A DNA stretch of 64,000 bases from the NCBI GenBank assembly GCA_035275405.1, contig DATEMU010000005.1:1-64000 (forward strand), in the 5' to 3' direction. The notes under the pieces were generated by a model, which saw only the letters and a program-made list of their open reading frames with translations, searched no databases and was not told the origin of the DNA. Each line of letters starts with the position of its first letter. The stretch's first letter is position 1. The stretch is from Phycisphaerae bacterium. Lineage in GTDB: Bacteria > Planctomycetota > Phycisphaerae > UBA1845 > UTPLA1. Made by a program: the position numbers and the translations under genes. Below, piece after piece: positions 55,166 through 63,502 of the stretch.

Positions 55166-56187
55166 CGTGCGTCCCTCGTGAGTTCGACCAGCCGGTCGAG
55201 TACCTTCGCGGCCGCGCCCGAGTCGATCGCCTCGCCCGCACGGCGGACGCCGTCGCCAAACTTCTCCGCAACCCCCGCGACGACGAGCGCGGCAGCGGCG
55301 TTCAGCAGTGTGTGGTCGCGCCGCGGCCCCTTCTCGCCGCCCAGGATCGCGCGGATGGCATCCGCGCTTTCGTGCGCGCTGGTCACCCGCAAAACATCCA
55401 GGGGGGCGGGCGCCAATCCCACATCTTGCGGCCGAACCGTGGATTCGCGCAATTGATCGTCGGAAAGTTCCATGATTTGAGTCGGACCCGTGATCGTCAG
55501 ATCGCAAAGACCGTCTTCGCCATGCACGACAAAAACGTGGATCGCGCCAAGCCTTTGCAAAGCCGTCGCGATCTTCCGCAGAAGTTCGCTCCGCGGCACG
55601 CCGACCACCTGCCGTCGCACCCGCGCCGGATTGGCCAGCGGCCCGAGCAGATTGAAGATCGTCGGTCGGCCGATCTTTTTGCGAATAGCGGCGACACGGC
55701 CCATCGCCGGATGCAACCGTGCAGCGTGGAGAAAGCCGAAGCCGATCTCGCGCAGACATCGCTCGACGACCGGCGGGGGGGCCTCGACATTCACACCGAG
55801 CGCCGCCATCACCTCGGCCGAGCCGCTCGCCCGCGAGTTGCTGCGATTGCCGTGCTTGGCCACGACGGCCCCCGCCCCGGCCGCGACCAGCGCCGCGGCC
55901 GTCGAGACGTTGAACGTGTTGATTCCGTCGCCACCGGTCCCGCAAGTGTCGATGGCGTTGGGCGCGTCGCAGGCGATCGGCGTCGCGTGCGACCGCAGGA
56001 CCCGGGCCGCGCCGACGATCTCGTCGATCGTCTCGCCGCGATCGGCCATCTTGAGTAGAAGCTGCTCGATCCGCTCGTCGGAAAGCGCCCCGCCCATGAT
56101 CGCCTCAAAGACCGCCGCACTCTCGCCCTCCGAAAGCGTGCGGCCGCCGAGGACGGCGTCGACCAAACTGTCCGGGTTGGTCGTCAT
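55162..56187 (-). CDS. trpD: Anthranilate phosphoribosyltransferase
   Basis: It forms N-(5'-phosphoribosyl)anthranilate in tryptophan synthesis. The 341-residue protein has the phosphoribosyl loop DTCGTGGDGINTFNVSTAAALVAAG (about residues 80-105) and KHGNRSNSRASGSAEVMAALG, both diagnostic, and FLHAARLHPAMGRVAAIRKKIG next. It overlaps both galK and the zinc-ribbon gene by four bases each. Other trp genes are not present in the window. Confidence 0.95.
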   Translation of the reverse strand: MTTNPDSLVDAVLGGRTLSEGESAAVFEAIMGGALSDERIEQLLLKMADRGETIDEIVGAARVLRSHATPIACDAPNAIDTCGTGGDGINTFNVSTAAALVAAGAGAVVAKHGNRSNSRASGSAEVMAALGVNVEAPPPVVERCLREIGFGFLHAARLHPAMGRVAAIRKKIGRPTIFNLLGPLANPARVRRQVVGVPRSELLRKIATALQRLGAIHVFVVHGEDGLCDLTITGPTQIMELSDDQLRESTVRPQDVGLAPAPLDVLRVTSAHESADAIRAILGGEKGPRRDHTLLNAAAALVVAGVAEKFGDGVRRAGEAIDSGAAAKVLDRLVELTRDAR

Positions 56188-57374
56188 GGATGGTCAAGCG
56201 GCGTCAACGTCGCTCCCTGGCAGGGCGTGCAGCACCACGCTTGGGCCGTCACGCCGTACCTCCGATCGTAGCGCTCGCGGACCGCCTGTTCGACCGACGG
56301 CATCGCCGCGCGCCGGGCCAGTGCAACGACGCACCCGCCAAAACCCCCGCCAGTCATCCGCGCACCATAGACGCCGCTGCAGTCTCGAACCACCGTAGCC
56401 AGATCGTCAATCTGCGGCGGGCAGCATTCAAAATCGTCGCGCAGCGAGGCATGACTTTCATTCATCAAGCGGCCAAACAAGTCGGCATCGCCGACTACCA
56501 ACGCGTCAGTAGCCCGATCTGCCCGGTTTATCTCCGTCACGACATGGCGAGCACGGCGGAATTCGACGGGGTCGAGGCGATCCTGATACGAAATCAGCGC
56601 CGCCGCCGCGAGATCGCGAAGACTGCCGACGCGGGGATCAAGCTGCATCAGGCTCGTTTCCGCCACGCGGCATTGACTCTCGCGCACCGCATACTCAGCC
56701 TCCGCCAGTTCGCGGCGGATGCGGCTGTCGACGACGATGGCGACGAGGTCGCGGCTGGGCCACGGGACATGCCGGCTCTCGCCCGTGCGACAGTCGATGC
56801 GCAAGGCATTGTCTCGGCGGGCGGAGAGACAAACCAGCGGGTCCATAATGCCGCAGGGCACTCCGACCGAAAAGTGCTCGGCATCTTGGCAAAGAATCGC
56901 CAGCTCAAAGGACGGCAACGTGACGCCGGCGACGTTCAGTATCGCCATGGCGATGCCCGCGCAGAGCGCCGCGCTGCTCGAGAGCCCCGCACCGATCGGA
57001 ATGTCGCCGCCGATGGCTAGCGCGATGCCGCCCAACATAACGTCTCGGCGGCGTAGTTCGCGCGCCACGCCGACGACGTAGGCGGGCCATCCATTGACCG
57101 GCCGTTCGAGATCACTGAGGTAACACTCAAAGAACTCGTCGTGGGTCTCACTGAAAACGCTCAGGTATGACTTTGACGCGGGTGCCGTCAGAATGCGCAG
57201 GGAGGACTCAATGGCCATCGGCAGCACAATCCCGCCGCAATAGTCCACATGCTCGCCGATCAGATTGACGCGGCCCGGCACCACGATCGAAGCTGTTGGC
57301 GCAACCCCCGGAAACCGGCGGCAAAACGCCGCAATTGCCGGCGATTCGTTGACCCCCGCAGATTGCCGCGTCAT
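56184..57374 (-). CDS. galK: Galactokinase
   Basis: It phosphorylates galactose at C1 with ATP (Leloir pathway). The 396-residue GHMP kinase has GRVNLIGEHVDY (about residues 33-44), the ATP loop PIGAGLSSSAALCAGIA and the C-terminal TGGGFGGCVVALA. GGAAGGAAATT precedes the ATG. It starts a group of overlapping genes with trpD (ATGA), the zinc-ribbon gene and a lipoprotein. Mixing sugar and tryptophan genes in one transcript is unusual. Confidence 0.93.
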   Translation of the reverse strand: MTRQSAGVNESPAIAAFCRRFPGVAPTASIVVPGRVNLIGEHVDYCGGIVLPMAIESSLRILTAPASKSYLSVFSETHDEFFECYLSDLERPVNGWPAYVVGVARELRRRDVMLGGIALAIGGDIPIGAGLSSSAALCAGIAMAILNVAGVTLPSFELAILCQDAEHFSVGVPCGIMDPLVCLSARRDNALRIDCRTGESRHVPWPSRDLVAIVVDSRIRRELAEAEYAVRESQCRVAETSLMQLDPRVGSLRDLAAAALISYQDRLDPVEFRRARHVVTEINRADRATDALVVGDADLFGRLMNESHASLRDDFECCPPQIDDLATVVRDCSGVYGARMTGGGFGGCVVALARRAAMPSVEQAVRERYDRRYGVTAQAWCCTPCQGATLTPLDHP

Positions 57375-57465
57375 AATTTCCTTCCATCGTCGCGAGCCGC
57401 GAACAGTCCGACTTCATTGTACGGCATTTCGCCGAATCAGCCGCGCCGCGGCGTACGGAGTGACC

Positions 57466-58392
57466 ATGGCGACGCCCGTTCTCATTGACACGGACATGGG
57501 CATCGACGACGCCGTCGCCGTCAGCCTCGCGCTGGCATCCAAAGCCCTCGATGTTCGCGCCCTCGTCGCCGTCGGCGGAAACACCCCGGTCGCACAGGTG
57601 GTCAAGAACATCGGCCGGCTTCTTAAGGCGCTTTCGCCGCCCACCGCGCCGATCGTGGGCGTCGGCCTCGATCCGCAAAGAGACAATCCCGAGCCCCGCG
57701 CGGTGCATGGAACTGATGGCTTCGGCGACTCCGACCTGCCGGAAGATCCTTCGCTGAAAACTGCGGATTACCGCGACGTTTACGAGCAAGTGCTCAACGG
57801 CGCGGCGGGCGAAGCCGTCGTGATTGCCCTGGGCCCGCTCACCAATCTGGCCAAGATCATCAGCGACTCGCCCGACCTCGCGGCGAAAATCAAACATATT
57901 CACGTCATGGGCGGCGCGGTCTGGGCGCGGGGCAGTGTGAACAGCGTGACCGAGTTCAACTTCCAGTGCGATCCGCCGGCTACGGAGAAGGTCCTTTCCT
58001 CCGGCTTACCCGTCACCGTCGCCCCGCTCGATGTCACCAATCTCGTGCAGGTCGATGATTCGCACGTATCGCGGATGGCGGCCAGTGGGTATCGCACCGG
58101 CGAAGTGCTCGCGAAGCTTCTGCGATTCCGCCTGGAGCAGGGCACCGCCCCCGGCCACGGCAAGGCCTTTATTCACGACGCGGTGGCCGTAGGCGGACTC
58201 CTATGGCCGGAGCTTTTCCTGAAAACGAAAATGCGTTTGGATATCGTCACCACGGGCCCGGACGCGGGGCGCTCGAAACCTGCCCTGGGCGGCGCTCCTG
58301 CGCAAAAAATAAACTTGCTCACGGCGGTGAACGCGGCCGACCTGCTCGAAAACTTGCTAGAATCCCTCTGCCACGAGGCGTTCGTGGTCTAG
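57466..58392 (+). CDS. Inosine-uridine-preferring nucleoside hydrolase family
   Basis: ATG 57466 after GGAG gives 308 residues. The calcium-binding motif is DTDMGIDDA at residues 8-16, the VGGNTP loop follows, and HVMGGAVWARGSVNSVTEFNFQCDPPA is the C-terminal signature. It releases base and ribose from nucleosides. Its stop is 15 bp from the start of the P-type ATPase gene, so they may share a transcript with ribF and the DHH gene. Confidence 0.9.
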   Translation: MATPVLIDTDMGIDDAVAVSLALASKALDVRALVAVGGNTPVAQVVKNIGRLLKALSPPTAPIVGVGLDPQRDNPEPRAVHGTDGFGDSDLPEDPSLKTADYRDVYEQVLNGAAGEAVVIALGPLTNLAKIISDSPDLAAKIKHIHVMGGAVWARGSVNSVTEFNFQCDPPATEKVLSSGLPVTVAPLDVTNLVQVDDSHVSRMAASGYRTGEVLAKLLRFRLEQGTAPGHGKAFIHDAVAVGGLLWPELFLKTKMRLDIVTTGPDAGRSKPALGGAPAQKINLLTAVNAADLLENLLESLCHEAFVV

Positions 58393-58407
58393 AACAATCG
58401 CGCCAAC

Positions 58408-60615
58408 GTGTCTGAACACCTCACCCTTCGAATCCACGGAATGACCTGCGGCGGCTGCGTCGCGCGCGTCGAACAAGCCCTCCGCGGCGTGGCGGGCGTC
58501 CGCGATGCCGCCGTGGAGCTCCTGACCGAATCGGCCCGCGTCTCGGCCGAAGCGCCGAACCGCGAAGCCCTGGTGCAGGCCGTCCGCGGGGCGGGCTATG
58601 ACGCGGAGGTCATTCAATCCGGCGCCCGCCCGACCGCCGAAACCGCCGACGCCGACCTGCGCGAAAAGCTGCGCCGCAATCGCCAGGCGCTGTTTCAAGC
58701 GATCGGCCTGGTCCTTCCAATTCTGGCCATCGACCACTTCCGCCACTCACTCTGGAGCCATCGCCCGGAGAGCCAGATCGCCGCGCGAGTGCTGGAATTC
58801 GCGCTCCTCGTAATGTTGGGCGTCAGCCCCGCCGGTGCCCCGATACTCGTCGGCGGCTTTCGTGCGTTGATCCATCGCACCGGCAACATGGACCTGCTGA
58901 TCACGATGGGCGTCGTCGTCGCCTTCCTCAGCAGCCTCTACGGCGTCTTCATCGCCCGCGACGACGCCTTCGTCCACATCCACGCCGCCGCGATGATCCT
59001 CGGACTCGTCTGCGTGGGACGATATCTCGAGACGCTCGCCCGCGGCCGCGCCTCGGCGGCCATGTCGGCCTTGGCCGCGCGCGCGCCGAAGACGGCGCTT
59101 GTCCGCCGCGACGATCAGCTCGTCTCCCTGCCCGTCAATCAAATCGTCGTCGGCGACGTCGTCAGTGTGCCCACTCATGCGACGATCCCCGTCGATGGCG
59201 AGGTGATCGAAGGCCGCGCGGCGGTCGATGAAAGCCTCATGACCGGCGAAGCGATGCCCGTCGCCCGCGAATCCGGCAATCGCGTGCTGGGCGGGACGAT
59301 CGTGACGGACGGCGCCCTTGTGATGCGCGCCACCAGCGTCGGCGCGAAGTCAGCCTTGGGGAGAATCGTGCAACTGGTCTCGCAGGCGCAAGCCGGCCGA
59401 ACGCAGATGCAACGCCTGGCCGACCGCGTGGCCGCCATCTTCACGCCGATCGTCATTGCCATCGCGGTGCTGGTCTTTGTCGGCTGGCTCCTCATTGAAG
59501 GACGCGAGGGACTTGCCATGGCCATGCGCTGCGGGGTCGCCGTGCTCGTCGTCGCCTGCCCGTGCGCCCTTGGTCTGGCAACGCCCACGGTCGTGCTCGT
59601 TGCGTCGGGAGTGGCCGCCCTCCGCGGAATTCTTGTGCGCGACGCTGCCAGCCTGGAAGCCATGGGCGCAGTCCAGCGCGTCGTCTGGGACAAAACGGGA
59701 ACGCTGACGACAGGCGCGCCGAACATTGAGCGGATCTTCCCCGCAAGCGGCTGTGATGCATCAACCGTGCTGAAATACGCCGCCGCTGCGGAGCAACTCT
59801 CGCCCCACCCCATCGCGAAAGCCATCGTCGCACAAGCCCGGCGAGAAGGCATGGCGATTACGGAACCAACTGCGTTCGAGTCCGTCCCGGGCTCAGGTGT
59901 AAAAGCGACAGTTGACAGCCGTCAGGTGCTCGTAGGCGGGGCAAAGTTCCTCCGCGCGCAAGATATTGCTATGGATGACGCGGGGCTCGCCGACTTGACG
60001 ACCGCGAATCCGGCCGCAATACGAACCTACGTCGCCCTCGACGGTCGCCTCTCCGCCACCATCATCCTGTCCGACACGTTGCGGCCCTCGGCGCAATTCG
60101 CGGTCGCACGATTAAGCAGTCTCGGCGTGCAAAGCGACCTGCTCACGGGCGACGAGGAACCGGCCGCGCAGCGCGTGGCGCGGGAGCTTAGCCTCGCGCA
60201 GGTCCGCGCCGGCGTCGATCCGGCGGGAAAGGTGGCCTACATTGACGAATTGCGCCGCTCGGGGCAGCGTGTCGCGATGGTCGGCGACGGAGTCAACGAC
60301 GCGGCGGCGCTGGCCGCAGCCGACGTCGGCATCGCCTTCGCCACCGGCGCCGATGTCGCCGGCGAGGCGGCAGGTATCAACCTCGTCGGCTCGACGCCAC
60401 ACCTCGTCGCCGATGCCATTGAACTGGCCCGAACGAGCCTGCGAATCATCCGCCAAAACCTCTTCTGGGCGTTTTTCTACAATATCCTTATGATCCCCTT
60501 GGCGGCGATCGGGATGGTTCCGCCGATGATCGCGGCCGGCGCGATGATGCTCAGTTCGCTCACGGTCGTGCTCAACGCGCTTCGCTTGCAGCGCTGGAAT
60601 CGAGCAGCAGCGTAG
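58408..60615 (+). CDS. Heavy-metal (copper-type) translocating P-type ATPase
   Basis: The 735-residue protein starts with GTG 58408. It has one N-terminal HMA metal-binding domain (GMTCGGC, Cys14 and Cys17), eight membrane helices, the transport motif CPC (Cys384-Pro-Cys386 in VACPCALGLATP), phosphorylated Asp428 (DKTGTL), SPHP and GDGVNDAAAL. This is the CopA type that exports Cu(I) or related metals, driven by ATP. One HMA only, no visible Cys-rich tail. It sits between the nucleoside hydrolase and ribF, with tight spacing. Confidence 0.93.
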   Translation: MSEHLTLRIHGMTCGGCVARVEQALRGVAGVRDAAVELLTESARVSAEAPNREALVQAVRGAGYDAEVIQSGARPTAETADADLREKLRRNRQALFQAIGLVLPILAIDHFRHSLWSHRPESQIAARVLEFALLVMLGVSPAGAPILVGGFRALIHRTGNMDLLITMGVVVAFLSSLYGVFIARDDAFVHIHAAAMILGLVCVGRYLETLARGRASAAMSALAARAPKTALVRRDDQLVSLPVNQIVVGDVVSVPTHATIPVDGEVIEGRAAVDESLMTGEAMPVARESGNRVLGGTIVTDGALVMRATSVGAKSALGRIVQLVSQAQAGRTQMQRLADRVAAIFTPIVIAIAVLVFVGWLLIEGREGLAMAMRCGVAVLVVACPCALGLATPTVVLVASGVAALRGILVRDAASLEAMGAVQRVVWDKTGTLTTGAPNIERIFPASGCDASTVLKYAAAAEQLSPHPIAKAIVAQARREGMAITEPTAFESVPGSGVKATVDSRQVLVGGAKFLRAQDIAMDDAGLADLTTANPAAIRTYVALDGRLSATIILSDTLRPSAQFAVARLSSLGVQSDLLTGDEEPAAQRVARELSLAQVRAGVDPAGKVAYIDELRRSGQRVAMVGDGVNDAAALAAADVGIAFATGADVAGEAAGINLVGSTPHLVADAIELARTSLRIIRQNLFWAFFYNILMIPLAAIGMVPPMIAAGAMMLSSLTVVLNALRLQRWNRAAA

Positions 60616-60616
60616 T

Positions 60617-61570
60617 ATGAAGATCTACCGCGGCATTTCGTCCGTCGATGACTCGCTTCGCGGCGCTGTGCTTTCCGTCGGTAACTTCGACGGCGTCCAC
60701 CTCGGCCATCAACGAATTCTCCGCACCGCGCATGCCCTGTCCCGCGTCTCCAGCGCCGCCGTCGTCGCCATGACCTTCGAGCCACATCCCATCGCCATAC
60801 TACGGCCCGCCGAATCACCGCCTCGCCTGACTCCGTGGGAAGAAAAGGCCCACCAGTTGGAGCGTGTCGGCGTAGACGCAGTCATCCGGCTGGACACCGA
60901 CTGGCCGCTGCTCTCGCTCTCCGCGGAAGATTTCGTCCGCCAGATCCTCGTCAAGCGGATTCACCCCTCCTACATCGTCGAGGGCCCGAACTTCGGATTC
61001 GGTCGCGGCCGCGCCGGAAACGTCGAAACGCTCCAATCCCTTGCGAGCAAGGGCGGGTTTCAAGTACGCGTCGTCGAGCCGTACCGGCTGGCGATGCCGG
61101 ATGGCACACACATCATCGTTTCAAGCACAGTGGTACGCGGCGCACTGGCGACCGGCGATGTCGAGCACGCGGCGCGCTGCCTGGGACGGCCCTATGCCCT
61201 CGTGGGCCGCGTTGTTCACGGCGCCGGCGCTGGCAAGAAACTCGGCTTCCCCACGATCAATCTGGAAGTGGGCGATCAACTCGTGCCGGCCGAGGGCGTC
61301 TATGCGGGCTGGGTCGAAGTGGCCGGGATGCGGCGCCCCGCGGCGATCAGCATCGGCCGTCGGCCAACACTGACGAGCGGCGAAGAGTCGCCGCTGGTGA
61401 TCGAGGCGTTCGTGTTGGATGAGTCCGGTGACTGGTATGCCGAGTCCGCCCGATTGGAATTGGTCGAGCGGCTACGCGGTCAGGTGCGGTTCGACAGCCG
61501 CGAAGCCCTGACGGAGCAGATCGGCCAGGACGTGGAACGAGTCCGGGCCATGGCGCAGGTCGCGACGTGA
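60617..61570 (+). CDS. ribF: Bifunctional riboflavin kinase / FAD synthetase
   Basis: It turns riboflavin into FMN and FAD. The 317-residue protein has the N-terminal nucleotidyltransferase motif SVGNFDGVHLGHQRIL (residues of about 20-35), then GRGRAGNVETL, and the C-terminal riboflavin kinase start GRVVHGAGAGKKLGFPTINLE with VQSLVIEAFVLDESGDWY-like strands. It follows the P-type ATPase by one base and overlaps the DHH gene (GTGA). Confidence 0.95.
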   Translation: MKIYRGISSVDDSLRGAVLSVGNFDGVHLGHQRILRTAHALSRVSSAAVVAMTFEPHPIAILRPAESPPRLTPWEEKAHQLERVGVDAVIRLDTDWPLLSLSAEDFVRQILVKRIHPSYIVEGPNFGFGRGRAGNVETLQSLASKGGFQVRVVEPYRLAMPDGTHIIVSSTVVRGALATGDVEHAARCLGRPYALVGRVVHGAGAGKKLGFPTINLEVGDQLVPAEGVYAGWVEVAGMRRPAAISIGRRPTLTSGEESPLVIEAFVLDESGDWYAESARLELVERLRGQVRFDSREALTEQIGQDVERVRAMAQVAT

Positions 61571-62580
61571 GCAGCGAGCGGAAACCCCTCTTGGTTGGTC
61601 TGCCCGCGGCCATAGACCGCCTCAACCGCGCTGCGCGCATCGTCATAACAACACATCAGCGGTCCGACGGCGACGCGCTGGGCAGCGTCGCGGCGATGCA
61701 GCGCGTCCTCCGCGCCCGGGGCAAGCAAGCGACCGCCTACCTCCACGAGCAAATCCCCGAACGCTATCGATTCATGTCCGACATCGAACCGCTGGCGGTC
61801 TGGGGGCCGGACGCGCCAAAGATCGTCGCCGATGCGGACCTGCTCCTCGTGCTGGATACGTGCGCGGCCGTGCAGCTCGGTCCGATGGCCGAGGCGATAC
61901 GGGCAGCGAAGTTGCCCAAGCTCGCCATCGATCACCACCTCACGCGCGACGACATCGTCGACGAGGCCCATGTCGACGTATCCGCCGCCGCCTGCACGCA
62001 GATCCTGACAAAACTCTTCGATCAGGCCGGCTGGCCGATCGACGCCTCGACGGCGACGCATCTTTACGTCGGACTCGCGACCGACACCGGCTGGTTTCGA
62101 TTCTCGAATGCCGGAAGCGCGGCCTACGCAACGGCGGCGCGGCTCATTCACGCCGGCGTCCGCCCCAACGAACTGTACGAGCGGCTCTTCCTGTGCGAAT
62201 TTCCCGCGCGAGCCCGGCTCATTGGCGCGATCATGTCGTCCTTCGAGCTGCTCTGCGACGATCGCCTTGCCGTCATCAAACTGACAAACGCCATGCTCAA
62301 GGCCAGCGGCGCGAATCGATCGATGACCGAGGACATCATCAACGAGCCGATGCGGATTGCGTCCGTGGTGGCCTGCGCGATGCTCGTCGAGCCGGAAGGA
62401 GACGACCCCGTGCGGATCAGCCTGCGCAGCAAGCGCGACCTCGATGTCGCGGCGTTGGCGGCAAAGTGGGGCGGCGGCGGTCACGCCCGGGCGGCGGGGG
62501 CAAAGATTAAGGGCGCGTTCAATCCCGTCTGCGACGATGTCGTTCGCGCGCTCACGGCCGAAATGGACGCGATGAAATGA
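61567..62580 (+). CDS. DHH-family phosphoesterase, NrnA-like
   Basis: The 337-residue protein starts GTG 61567 (GTGA overlap with ribF). DHH motifs are SDGDALGSV, LLLVLDTC, AIDHHLTRDD (the family DHH) and DTGWFRFSN, with a DHHA1 end GGGGHARAAGAK. NrnA-type enzymes degrade nanoRNA and dephosphorylate pAp. The RNase/phosphatase split cannot be read here. It overlaps the next gene by four bases. Confidence 0.88.
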   Translation: MSSERKPLLVGLPAAIDRLNRAARIVITTHQRSDGDALGSVAAMQRVLRARGKQATAYLHEQIPERYRFMSDIEPLAVWGPDAPKIVADADLLLVLDTCAAVQLGPMAEAIRAAKLPKLAIDHHLTRDDIVDEAHVDVSAAACTQILTKLFDQAGWPIDASTATHLYVGLATDTGWFRFSNAGSAAYATAARLIHAGVRPNELYERLFLCEFPARARLIGAIMSSFELLCDDRLAVIKLTNAMLKASGANRSMTEDIINEPMRIASVVACAMLVEPEGDDPVRISLRSKRDLDVAALAAKWGGGGHARAAGAKIKGAFNPVCDDVVRALTAEMDAMK

Positions 62581-63440
62581 GCGACGCGTCCGCGCACGAT
62601 CGATGGACCGGCCGCCTCGCGGAGTTGCCGGTCGCCGTGAGGCTGATGCTGACGGCCTTCCTCGCGATGGTCGGCTTCGGTTACCTCGCGGCCGTGGCGA
62701 ATATCTACTACCGGCATCAAGCGGCGGACGGTCGCGCGGGTTTGTCGCTGGGCGACATCCGGGCAGTGTACAGCGGATTGTCGACGGCCGACGGAGCCCC
62801 GACGCCGGCTGTCTCCCGAATGCTCACGATGCTCCGCGGCGAGATGCGTCAGTACGTCTCGTCGGAATCCGATTTCTCGATCCTCGAGACGTGGCTGACC
62901 GAGGGGGCGTCGGAAAAGGGCCTGGACGAAGGTGAAGGCCGCAAGACGCCGCGTCGCGTCATCCTTCGCGACTGCCTCCGCTGCCATGCCAAAAGCACCG
63001 GAACGGACATCTCTCGAATCGCACCCTTCGGTCCCGACGAATTCACCGTCGATTACGCCATGATCGCGCCCCTGGCCGCCATGGAAAAGAGCGCCGACGG
63101 CAAAGCGGCTTCTTCACCGCCGCAGTACACGATGCCCCGACTGGTGCTCGTCAGCCACATGCACATGCTCGCCATCCCGATGTTCACGCTCGTCGTCGGG
63201 CTGCTCTTCATGATGACGCGACTGCCCTGGGGACTGCGCAGCGGACTCGCGCCGCTGCCGATGCTCGCGCTGGTTTTCGACTTCGCCGGCTGGGGTCTCG
63301 CCCGATGGTCCGGCGGATTCATCTATTTCATCGCCGCCGGTGGGGCCGTCTTTGGCGTCACCTTCGGCATCCAAATCCTTGTCACGGCATGGGATATGTG
63401 GCGCCGCCCCGCTCCGCCGGGGCACGGCGATTTTACGTAG
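62577..63440 (+). CDS. Membrane protein with one c-type heme motif
   Basis: The 287-residue product starts at ATG 62577, overlapping the DHH gene by four bases. A first membrane helix (residues of about 22-42) is followed by a roughly 140-residue extracytoplasmic part with CLRCHAK (CxxCH, heme c), and then three or four helices starting with LVSHMHMLAIPMFTLVVGLL, whose His residues could ligate a b-type heme. It may be an electron-transfer component, but I do not recognise a family. Its stop lies inside the first TTTTACG palindrome. Confidence 0.65.
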   Translation: MSDASAHDRWTGRLAELPVAVRLMLTAFLAMVGFGYLAAVANIYYRHQAADGRAGLSLGDIRAVYSGLSTADGAPTPAVSRMLTMLRGEMRQYVSSESDFSILETWLTEGASEKGLDEGEGRKTPRRVILRDCLRCHAKSTGTDISRIAPFGPDEFTVDYAMIAPLAAMEKSADGKAASSPPQYTMPRLVLVSHMHMLAIPMFTLVVGLLFMMTRLPWGLRSGLAPLPMLALVFDFAGWGLARWSGGFIYFIAAGGAVFGVTFGIQILVTAWDMWRRPAPPGHGDFT

Positions 63441-63482
63441 GACCGTAAAAAACTCACGGCAATTTTACGCCCCACCGTAAAA
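63431..63482. promoter_or_regulatory. Pair of TTTTACG-N6-CGTAAAA palindromes, operator candidate
   Basis: Palindromes at 63431-63450 (spacer TAGGAC) and 63463-63482 (spacer CCCCAC) each have arms TTTTACG and CGTAAAA. Centres are 32 bp apart, about three turns of DNA. The second spans the region where a -35 would be for the TATACT at 63489-63494. It fits an autoregulatory operator of the ATPase gene downstream, or a site bound by an unlinked regulator. Confidence 0.6.
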
Positions 63483-63488
63483 CACCCG

Positions 63489-63494
63489 TATACT
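63489..63494 (+). promoter_or_regulatory. Candidate -10 element of the DUF4143-type ATPase gene
   Basis: TATACT lies nine bases before the ATG at 63503, so the transcript would have almost no leader. There is no clear ribosome site. The -35 area (63466-63471) is inside the second palindrome. Confidence 0.5.
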
Positions 63495-63502
63495 CCCTTG
63501 TG

